From: a virus
DNA: 64,000 nucleotides
Strand: one strand, 5' to 3'
IMG/VR virus record: IMGVR_UViG_3300029319_000002
Location: 62,001 to 126,000 of that record
Shown: positions 6,683 through 12,711 of the stretch, in pieces
How positions within the stretch are numbered: position 1 is the stretch's first letter
Layout of the letters: the number at the start of each line of letters is the position of its first letter
Program-made: the position numbers and the translations under genes
Notes under the pieces: model-generated
The model's input: the letters and a program-made list of their open reading frames with translations, nothing else
Databases searched by the model: none
What the model was told of the DNA's origin: nothing

Positions 6683-6739
6683 ATAGGAGTGGAGGGGACA
6701 GCACCCCGACACACTACAAACCCTCTCAAATCGTCTCTC

Positions 6740-7060
6740 ATGCGTAAGATCGAACAGCAGATGAACAACGCAGTTTCCAACAACAAAGATTGGCAATCTG
6801 CTAACACTTCTGTTCACTTTGATCCTGAAACTGGTGTCTCTGTGATTCGTCTCCATGGCAATAAGATTGCTGAGGTTGGTGACACTTGGATGCAAATCTG
6901 GGATGGTGGTTGGCAATCTAACACCACAAAGTCCCGTCTGAATGCACTACTTTCTGCCTTCGGAATTGATGGTGAGAAAGTATTTCAAAAGGACTTTCAG
7001 TGGTTCCTGATGCAAGATGGGGGAGCAATTCCTTTCTTCTCCGGTATGCGTCTTGCCTGA
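6740..7060 (+). CDS. Conserved cyanophage hypothetical protein (106 aa)
   Basis: I chose the ATG at 6740 (MRKIEQQMNNAVSNN); the open frame extends to 6641 but that part overlaps promoter-like unit 5. The core VSVIRLHGNKIAEVGDTW followed by a WDGGWQSNTTKSRLNALL stretch is a pattern I recognise from small proteins of T4-like cyanophages. It looks like a compact beta-sheet with one helix. No catalytic motif. Function unknown. Confidence 0.65.
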   Translation: MRKIEQQMNNAVSNNKDWQSANTSVHFDPETGVSVIRLHGNKIAEVGDTWMQIWDGGWQSNTTKSRLNALLSAFGIDGEKVFQKDFQWFLMQDGGAIPFFSGMRLA

Positions 7061-7104
7061 TGTTTGCTGCCTTAAGTAAGAAACGTTCTTTTCTTCTTCA
7101 AACA

Positions 7105-7260
7105 ATGTTCAAGACCATCTGTAAAACTTGCACTCTTATTCTCATTGCCTCTCTTCTCTGGAATAGCAATGATGCCCGAACTTTCACTGCTGACGTTCTC
7201 ACTGATGCAGCAGAGATTGTCCGACCCGAATCTGAAGCATCTCTGAAGATTATCTTCTGA
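7105..7260 (+). CDS. Small secreted or membrane-associated protein (51 aa)
   Basis: From ATG 7105 the product begins MFKTICKTCTLILIASLLW, a positively charged start and a hydrophobic run typical of a signal peptide, then NSNDARTFTADVLTDAAEIV with a possible cleavage after NDA. An earlier in-frame ATG at 7060 overlaps the previous stop (TGATG) and would add 15 residues; I prefer 7105 because it gives the better signal peptide. Probably exported to the host periplasm or thylakoid lumen. Function unknown. Confidence 0.6.
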   Translation: MFKTICKTCTLILIASLLWNSNDARTFTADVLTDAAEIVRPESEASLKIIF

Positions 7261-7303
7261 TTCTTATCACTCACTGTTCACCCCTTAATTAACAACAACT
7301 CTA

Positions 7304-7456
7304 ATGCAACTCACTGACACTGCCAAGCAACAACTTCAACTGCAATTCTTTGTATCTTATCTGAACACCTTCGGTGATACTGGTAATGATATTCTGACTG
7401 CCCTGGATGACATCGCATCTGGTGAGGTTGTATGGTTTGACCCTGAGACTATCTGA
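7304..7456 (+). CDS. Hypothetical small protein (50 aa)
   Basis: The frame runs from ATG 7304 to TGA 7454-7456. The product (MQLTDTAKQQLQLQFFVSYL, then DILTALDDIASGEV) is probably two helices joined by a Gly/Asp/Asn turn. It is the last gene of the left block, with the strong hairpin at 7468-7489 only 11 bases after its stop. Function unknown. Confidence 0.55.
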   Translation: MQLTDTAKQQLQLQFFVSYLNTFGDTGNDILTALDDIASGEVVWFDPETI

Positions 7457-7467
7457 GGTTCACTGAT

Positions 7468-7489
7468 ACTAACCCCTTCGGGGGTTAGT
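7468..7489 (+). terminator. Perfect hairpin terminator with TTCG loop
   Basis: ACTAACCCC (7468-7476) pairs perfectly with GGGGTTAGT (7481-7489) across a TTCG tetraloop. T-rich but broken sequence follows (GTTACTT). The 9-base GC-rich stem ends the + strand block. It can fold equally well on the other strand, so it probably also stops the convergent minus-strand transcript from 7744. Confidence 0.75.
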
Positions 7490-7564
7490 GTTACTTACAG
7501 CAGTTATTATTGTTATATTAAAAACAATGGGTCCCCCTAAGCTATAAACGACCCAAATCGACCT

Positions 7565-7744
7565 TTAAATATCTTTCTCTTTAAAAATTTTTTTATGAGA
7601 AATTTCTCCACAAATAGTTGGTTCACAATAAAGGTTTGCTGTCTCTTGATAGTATAACACAACCTCTTCATATTTGCAAGGGGGCACAGAGATTGCTAGG
7701 TCTCTAGAATTAAATGGTCGTTGATTATTTTCAGAGATACTCAT
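7565..7744 (-). CDS. Minus-strand hypothetical small protein (59 aa)
   Basis: The only gene I support on the minus strand. Starting at the ATG complementary to 7742-7744, it reads MSISENNQRPFNSRDLAISV and continues with PPCKYEEVVLYYQETANL. The pattern looks like the first strand-helix of a glyoxalase/VOC fold (AIxVPxxxYEEVVxYYQ), but the product is far too short for a full VOC domain (about 120 aa) and may be a remnant. A consensus sigma70-type promoter lies immediately upstream on the same strand (7770-7798), the best evidence that it is transcribed. Confidence 0.5.
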   Translation of the reverse strand: MSISENNQRPFNSRDLAISVPPCKYEEVVLYYQETANLYCEPTICGEISHKKIFKEKDI

Positions 7745-7769
7745 AGTTTGTTTTAAACCCAACAGAGTC

Positions 7770-7798
7770 ATTCTACAGGTGAAAACGGAAAGTGTCAA
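7770..7798 (-). promoter_or_regulatory. Consensus sigma70-type promoter for the minus-strand gene
   Basis: Read on the minus strand, TTGACA (complement of 7793-7798), a 17-base spacer and TAGAAT (complement of 7770-7775). It points left into the gene at 7744. It shares the arrangement and flanking sequence (CAGAGTYATTCTA) with a second copy at 57803-57831. Confidence 0.7.
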
Positions 7799-7801
7799 GC
7801 C

Positions 7802-7830
7802 TTGACTTTAAAAAAATTTCCCAGTAAAAT
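7802..7830 (+). promoter_or_regulatory. Consensus sigma70-type promoter, divergent partner
   Basis: TTGACT (7802-7807), 17 bases, TAAAAT (7825-7830). Its -35 starts 3 bases from the -35 of the leftward promoter, so the two form a back-to-back bidirectional promoter. The predicted transcription start is near 7837, just inside the first possible start codon of the next gene. Confidence 0.65.
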
Positions 7831-7833
7831 TTT

Positions 7834-8058
7834 ATGTCAAAAGGTTTAATGTTAAATATGTCGTTCGAGTTACTCTCACAAATGGACAGCAACAACTGGT
7901 TTCATGTATATGACAAAAGAACTAAAGAATGCATTTACCACTGCTTGACAACAGATCAATTAGAGGTTAAAATCGTAGAGAATCTAGTTAGGTTCAGTGA
8001 TCATGAAATTGAAAAAGTAACAAACAATAGTTGTATCAACATTGACACATCCCAATAA
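7834..8058 (+). CDS. Hypothetical protein (up to 74 aa)
   Basis: The frame opens at ATG 7834, but the promoter at 7802-7830 would start transcription at about 7837, so the functional start could be ATG 7849 (AAGG 4 bases upstream, MLNMSFELL) or ATG 7858. The core SFELLSQMDSNNWFHVYDKR is followed by two Cys and a predicted beta/helix pattern. No family recognised. It is followed directly by the late promoter of the glycosyltransferase-like gene. Confidence 0.5.
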   Translation: MSKGLMLNMSFELLSQMDSNNWFHVYDKRTKECIYHCLTTDQLEVKIVENLVRFSDHEIEKVTNNSCINIDTSQ

Positions 8059-8061
8059 ATA
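8055..8061 (+). promoter_or_regulatory. Late promoter ATAAATA before the glycosyltransferase-like gene
   Basis: AATAAATACAC spans the last codon of the previous gene; the ATG at 8084 is 23 bases downstream with CAGGAGTTG as ribosome binding site. It matches the gp55-type late element used before structural genes here. Confidence 0.55.
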
Positions 8062-8083
8062 CACAGGAGTTGAATTTTAAACA

Positions 8084-8848
8084 ATGGCTAAAGGATTTAC
8101 AGTAAAGGCAGCAAAACCTAAAAGTTCTGATAATGGACTTACTGAAGAAGAACTTGTACAGAAAGGTAGAGAAGTTCTTAAAGGAAAGACTGTAGTATTT
8201 TGTCTACCTGGACGAGGAGTTTCTTATGTCTATCTGAAGAACTTTGTACAGTTATGTTTTGATCTTGTACAGAATCAGACACAGATTCAGATTTCACAAG
8301 ACTATAGTTCAATGGTAAACTTTGCAAGATGTAAGTGTCTTGGTGCAAATGTATTACGTGGACCCGATCAAATTCCTTGGGATGGAAAACTAAATTACGA
8401 TTTCCAACTATGGATTGATAGTGACATTGTGTTTAACACAAACAAGTTGTATCGTATCGCAGCACTTGACAAGGACATTGCATGTGGGTGGTATATGACC
8501 GAAGATGGTCGTACTACCAGTGTTGCCCATTGGTTGGAGGAAGACGATTTCCGTAACAATGGTGGTGTGATGAATCATGAGACTGGAGAGTCCATGAGCA
8601 AACGTAAGAAACCTTTTACAGTTGATTACACTGGTTTTGGATGGACACTGATCAAGAAGGGTGTCTTTGAGAATGAGGGAATGAAGTATCCCTGGTTTGC
8701 TCCCAAGATGCAAGTATTTGAATCAGGAGAGGTCCAAGACATGTGTGGAGAGGATGTAAGTTTTTGTCTTGATGCTATTGAGAGTGGTTTTGAGATTTGG
8801 TGTGATCCTCAGTGTCGTGTAGGGCACGAAAAATCTCGGGTTATCTGA
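8084..8848 (+). CDS. GT-A-like glycosyltransferase (254 aa)
   Basis: Likely transfers a sugar from a nucleotide-sugar donor. After a Lys-rich N-terminus, about residues 34-45 form a first strand (KTVVFCLPGRGVSY), and LWIDSDIVFN (about 109-118) supplies the D-x-D metal site of GT-A enzymes. GEDVSFCLDAIESGFEIWCD near residue 225, followed by RVGHEK, matches the C-terminal ED helix and distal His of that fold. Late promoter and AGGAG precede it, so it is probably made with virion proteins. The acceptor is unknown. Confidence 0.7.
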   Translation: MAKGFTVKAAKPKSSDNGLTEEELVQKGREVLKGKTVVFCLPGRGVSYVYLKNFVQLCFDLVQNQTQIQISQDYSSMVNFARCKCLGANVLRGPDQIPWDGKLNYDFQLWIDSDIVFNTNKLYRIAALDKDIACGWYMTEDGRTTSVAHWLEEDDFRNNGGVMNHETGESMSKRKKPFTVDYTGFGWTLIKKGVFENEGMKYPWFAPKMQVFESGEVQDMCGEDVSFCLDAIESGFEIWCDPQCRVGHEKSRVI

Positions 8849-8997
8849 TGAACTATGAAATTCGGATTCGTGGTCGTCAGATTTACTCGGGCGACTCGGA
8901 GAATGATTTTTTAGATGTACTTGAAGAATTAGCAGAAGAGTACTACAATACTGGAGATCCTTCTCCAGAGGACATTGAAACTAACATTACGGAGTAA
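8848..8997 (+). CDS. Hypothetical acidic small protein (49 aa)
   Basis: I chose the ATG at 8848, which overlaps the previous stop (TGATG); the upstream in-frame start at 8812 lies inside the glycosyltransferase-like gene. The product (MNYEIRIRGRQIYSGDSEND then FLDVLEELAEEYYNTGD) looks like a beta hairpin and an acidic helix. Probably co-translated with the preceding gene. Function unknown. Confidence 0.6.
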   Translation: MNYEIRIRGRQIYSGDSENDFLDVLEELAEEYYNTGDPSPEDIETNITE

Positions 8998-9003
8998 CTA
9001 ATT

Positions 9004-9147
9004 ATGGCAATGCGCGCACTTAAGAAGGGTGATATTCAAATTGAATCCCTTCCCAAAAAAACTCGTCAAGGTAGTGGTAAGCACACCAAGTATGCTGCCA
9101 CCAGTCGTAACGGTAAAAAGAAACCATATAGAGGTCAAGGACGATGA
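9004..9147 (+). CDS. Small basic conserved cyanophage protein (47 aa)
   Basis: The frame from ATG 9004 to TGA 9145-9147 overlaps the next ATG (ATGA). The product is very basic (MAMRALKKGDIQIESLPKKT, then SGKHTKYAATSRNGKKKPYR) and ends RGQGR. The KKGDIQxExLPKKTRQG start and KKxYRGQGR end are a pattern I recall from a small protein found widely in T4-like cyanophages. Its charge suggests nucleic-acid binding, but no domain is assigned. Confidence 0.7.
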   Translation: MAMRALKKGDIQIESLPKKTRQGSGKHTKYAATSRNGKKKPYRGQGR

Positions 9148-9626
9148 AGAGTGGAAAGGTATGGGGTATCACCCAATTAGTACACTCCAATAGTTCCTTT
9201 GAGTTTCATCGTATTGAAGCAAAAGCAGGTGGACAATGTTCCAAGCATAAACATAAGCATAAGTGGAATGGTTTCTTTGTAGAGAGTGGGTCACTTAAGG
9301 TTCGTATTTGGAAAGAAACTTCTTCATTACTAGCTGGTGATTCAACACACGTAGATGAGACTGAATTAGGTCCAGGAGACTTTCTAATGGTTAAACCGAC
9401 CGAATACCACCAGTTTGAAGCAATAGAGGATACGGTGGCATTTGAACTGTATTGGGCAGAGTTTAATCATGATGATATTGTTCGTGAAGATCATGGACGA
9501 ATGAAGTCTAATTTTATTTCTTATCAGATTCCTGAATACAGTGGTGATTATGATCTGAGTGCAGGATGTTTAACTCTGAGTGGTATGAGCATCTCCACAT
9601 TTGGTAATAATAATTTTGATGTATAG
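9144..9626 (+). CDS. Cupin-fold protein (160 aa)
   Basis: A single small beta-barrel domain of the cupin superfamily. Cupin motif 1 is visible as GGQCSKHKHKHKWNGFFVES followed by G (about residues 31-51, HxH then Glu), and motif 2 as GPGDFLMVKPTEYHQF (about 77-92, with the distal His). These His and Glu residues would bind a metal. The C-terminal 50 residues (ending FGNNNFDV) are extra. Cupins include dioxygenases, isomerases and sugar-binding proteins, so substrate cannot be told. Coupled to the small basic gene (ATGA). Confidence 0.75.
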   Translation: MKSGKVWGITQLVHSNSSFEFHRIEAKAGGQCSKHKHKHKWNGFFVESGSLKVRIWKETSSLLAGDSTHVDETELGPGDFLMVKPTEYHQFEAIEDTVAFELYWAEFNHDDIVREDHGRMKSNFISYQIPEYSGDYDLSAGCLTLSGMSISTFGNNNFDV

Positions 9627-9648
9627 ATAGTATAACTATCTTAATATT

Positions 9649-10359
9649 ATGAGTTGTCTTATCGCCAATTTGCCTGCCGTTGAGGTTTGGGTTCGCAAAG
9701 AATATTTAACTGACCATCAATCTGGTCATGGAGAGTTTGTAAAGGGCGTCTGGGTATCAGTTAAGTCGATACCTGGACGTGCTTTTTATTTTGAGACATA
9801 CTTACCAGAGTATGCAGCAATGTATGATAAGCTACCTATCAGTGCTTTTGTATCATCACCAGAGACTCCAAGTCCTGATATGCCATTGAATAACCTACAG
9901 TTCTGGAACTGTATGGATTATGGTGTAGTAGCAGTTACAAAGCAGTTTATTGGTTCAATGACCTACGAGTGTCACACTAGAGATTTCGGAGCACAGAGGG
10001 GCACCTACGTGTGTACCATAGATAATTACCATCGTGATCCAGACTCTGTTGACTATGCTACGAGTGAGAATCCTGCAGAGCATAAATCTCATAACCTAGT
10101 TGAACTTGATAATGGACAATTCTGTCTATATCCAAATAATAGAACTAGAATCTTTGATAATAGTTTGACACCCAAGAATCCAAAGACTCCAGATTTCAAG
10201 GTATCCACTCAATATTATCAAGTTGAAGCAGGTTATGATTTTGATGGATTGGGAACAGAAGAGAACTATTTCTGGAAAACTGCGAAAGAAAGAGAAGAAA
10301 CTAGTGATCCACAATTACTAACTGAAGAGTATGCTGATTGGAATATCTCAGATACCTAA
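9649..10359 (+). CDS. Conserved T4-like cyanophage protein, probably virion-associated (236 aa)
   Basis: The sequence MSCLIANLPAVEVWVRKEYL with VSVKSIPGRAFYFETYLPEY is one I recognise from a conserved protein encoded just before the baseplate genes in T4-like cyanophages. It has an aromatic-rich core and a charged C-terminal tail (TAKEREETSDPQLLTEEYAD). No enzymatic motif. Its position immediately upstream of gp25 suggests involvement in baseplate or tail assembly, but that is inference. Confidence 0.65.
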   Translation: MSCLIANLPAVEVWVRKEYLTDHQSGHGEFVKGVWVSVKSIPGRAFYFETYLPEYAAMYDKLPISAFVSSPETPSPDMPLNNLQFWNCMDYGVVAVTKQFIGSMTYECHTRDFGAQRGTYVCTIDNYHRDPDSVDYATSENPAEHKSHNLVELDNGQFCLYPNNRTRIFDNSLTPKNPKTPDFKVSTQYYQVEAGYDFDGLGTEENYFWKTAKEREETSDPQLLTEEYADWNISDT

Positions 10360-10365
10360 TAAATA
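10359..10365 (+). promoter_or_regulatory. Late promoter ATAAATA before gp25
   Basis: CTAATAAATAC overlaps the stop codon of the preceding gene and lies 24 bases before the gp25 start. It is the likely start of the 30-kb baseplate and neck transcript. Confidence 0.6.
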
Positions 10366-10388
10366 CATTAGTAAAACTGTAGATATGA

Positions 10389-10814
10389 ATGCCAGTTCCA
10401 TATCCGACAAAACAATTTAAAGATATTAGTCTCAGTTTTAAAAAACATCCTGTGACTAAAGATATCTTGGTGTTAAAAGATAATGATGCGATAAAAAAAT
10501 CGGTAATGAATATTGTCAGAACTGCCATTGGTGATAGATTTTATGAACCAGCCCTTGGAACACGGATTGGAGGTCTACTATTTTCATTGAGCACCAATTC
10601 ATATGATCAATCTTTATTAAAATCTGAAATATCTACTGCACTTCAGAATTGGGAACCTAGAGTTAGTGTAAACGGAATTGATGTTACTCTACAAACTAGG
10701 TCATCGGAAAATTCTTTTTTCAATGATGAAAACAGTGTTGAGGTGGTTATTGATTATGAGATTATTGGCCAACCAAATATTCCACAACAAATTCAGTTTG
10801 TTTTAGAGAGATAA
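10389..10814 (+). CDS. gp25: gp25-like baseplate wedge protein (141 aa)
   Basis: A lysozyme-like baseplate protein that in T4 and related contractile machines links the wedge to the sheath. The residues NWEPRV (about 98-103) are the conserved EPR core of the gp25 family, and GDRFYEPALGTRIGGLLF (about 47-64) is the conserved earlier segment. Length is close to the T4 protein (132 aa). It stands one base before gp6, as in other T4-like cyanophages. Confidence 0.92.
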   Translation: MPVPYPTKQFKDISLSFKKHPVTKDILVLKDNDAIKKSVMNIVRTAIGDRFYEPALGTRIGGLLFSLSTNSYDQSLLKSEISTALQNWEPRVSVNGIDVTLQTRSSENSFFNDENSVEVVIDYEIIGQPNIPQQIQFVLER

Positions 10815-10815
10815 A

Positions 10816-12705
10816 ATGTCAGCAACTCAGTATTTAAGTTTAGATTTTGATCAAATAAAAGATTCGATCAAGAGTCATCTAAGAGCAAACTCAAATTTTA
10901 CGGATTATGATTTTGAGGGATCAAATCTTTCAATCTTAATTGATATACTTGCATATAATACTTTTATTAACTCATACAACACCAACATGGTGGCAAATGA
11001 GGCATTTTTAGAAACTGCTAGTTTGAGAGAAAATGTTATAACTCATGCCGAAAATATTGGATATGTTCCTAGGTCTTCTAGAGCATCTAGAGCAAAGATA
11101 AGTTTTAGTATAGTTTTTCCAAATGATACAACTGCATCTTTTTTAACTCTTAAAAAAGGTCCAGTTGCAGTTTCAAATATTGTTAATTCTAACTACGTGT
11201 TTTCAGTAGTTGATGATATAACAGCACCGGTTAAAAATTTGGTGGCAGCATTTAATGAAATAGAAATAATTGAAGGTAGTGTAGTTGAGCAATCATTTAC
11301 AGTAGATACTTCATTATCTAATCAAAAGTTTCAGTTAAATAATCCAAAAATTGATACTACAACTATCAGAGTCAAAGTAAAAGAATCTGCAACATCTCAA
11401 ATTTATACTGATTTCAGATTAGTTGAGAATATCATCGGTGAATCTTCTTCAGAACCAATCTTCATTATTAAGGAATCTAAGGATGAAACATATGAACTCA
11501 TCTTTGGTGATGGATTTATCGGTAAAAAACTTGAAAATGGCAATGTTATTGAGGTATCTTACATAGTTTGTAATGAAGATGAAACTAACGGGTTCCAAAA
11601 TTTTATTTTTAACGGAAGACTTGTAGATAGTAACTTGTCATTTATTTCACCCGCAGGCATTAATATAACGGTGAATCAATCATCAATAGGTGGATCTAAG
11701 TTAGAATCAATAAAATCTATTAAAAATTATGCAAGTCGATATCTTGCGACTCAAAATAGAGCAGTGACAACTGCAGATTATGAAACATTAATACCAAAAT
11801 TGTTTTCAAAAGCGGAATCTGCAGTGGCATATGGAGGAGAAACACTAACCCCTCCTCAATACGGAAAAGTTTTTGTATCAATAAAACCAGATAATTCATC
11901 ATTCCTCTCTTTGTTTGATAAAACATTTATTAAAAATGAATTAAAAAAATATTCTCCGGTTGGTATTGATGTAATAATTGAAGATCTAAAATATCTTTAC
12001 ATTGAACTGGATGTAAATGCATATTTTGCGACAAATTTAACATCATCTGCTAGTGATATCAAATCAAAAATATTTACAATGATGTCGGCATTTGCAGATA
12101 GTGAGGATTTGACACGATTTGGGGGAAGATTTAAATATTCAAATTTTGTAAGTGCAGTGGATGATACTGATGTTGCTATTACATCAAACGTAACTAACGT
12201 TATTTTAAGAAGAGATTTAATTCCAGAGATTAATTCTTTCTTCAGTTATGAGTTATGTTATGGAAATACTTTATTTGCACCATTAAATAGTTCATATAAT
12301 ATAAAAAGCACTGGATTTACCATTGATAAGTATACTGATATTGTATACCTAACTGATTTTGCTACTAGTTCTACTACTGGCAGATTATTATTATTCAGAA
12401 TTGATCAAAATGGTGCTCCAGAAGTTCTAGAAAGTAACGTTGGTACAATAAATTATACGACTGGTGAATTGTTTATAGATAGTTTGAATATAACTTCAAC
12501 AACTTTATCAAATGGTGTAATTGAAGTTGAATGTTTACCACAATCATATGATTTAATAGGATTGCGAGATTTATTTTTAAATCTATCTGTATCCAAATCC
12601 ACAGTTACAATGATTAAAGATGATATCTCTTCTGGATCAGACACATCTGGAGTTAATTTTATATCTACTCCTCAGTACAACAAATCAGGATTTTTCAGAA
12701 CATAA
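10816..12705 (+). CDS. gp6: gp6-like baseplate wedge protein (629 aa)
   Basis: Baseplate wedge subunit of the J family, which forms the inner baseplate ring. The N-terminal MSATQYLSLDFDQIKDSIKS with DFEGSNLSILIDILAYNTFI (about residues 35-54) is the conserved start of gp6. The stretch IFGDGFIGKKLENGNVIEVS (about 233-252) is the gp6/J core hairpin. Length resembles T4 gp6 (660 aa). The C-terminal 120 residues look less conserved. It follows gp25 by one base and precedes the giant gene by six. Confidence 0.92.
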   Translation: MSATQYLSLDFDQIKDSIKSHLRANSNFTDYDFEGSNLSILIDILAYNTFINSYNTNMVANEAFLETASLRENVITHAENIGYVPRSSRASRAKISFSIVFPNDTTASFLTLKKGPVAVSNIVNSNYVFSVVDDITAPVKNLVAAFNEIEIIEGSVVEQSFTVDTSLSNQKFQLNNPKIDTTTIRVKVKESATSQIYTDFRLVENIIGESSSEPIFIIKESKDETYELIFGDGFIGKKLENGNVIEVSYIVCNEDETNGFQNFIFNGRLVDSNLSFISPAGINITVNQSSIGGSKLESIKSIKNYASRYLATQNRAVTTADYETLIPKLFSKAESAVAYGGETLTPPQYGKVFVSIKPDNSSFLSLFDKTFIKNELKKYSPVGIDVIIEDLKYLYIELDVNAYFATNLTSSASDIKSKIFTMMSAFADSEDLTRFGGRFKYSNFVSAVDDTDVAITSNVTNVILRRDLIPEINSFFSYELCYGNTLFAPLNSSYNIKSTGFTIDKYTDIVYLTDFATSSTTGRLLLFRIDQNGAPEVLESNVGTINYTTGELFIDSLNITSTTLSNGVIEVECLPQSYDLIGLRDLFLNLSVSKSTVTMIKDDISSGSDTSGVNFISTPQYNKSGFFRT

Positions 12706-12711
12706 AGTAGA

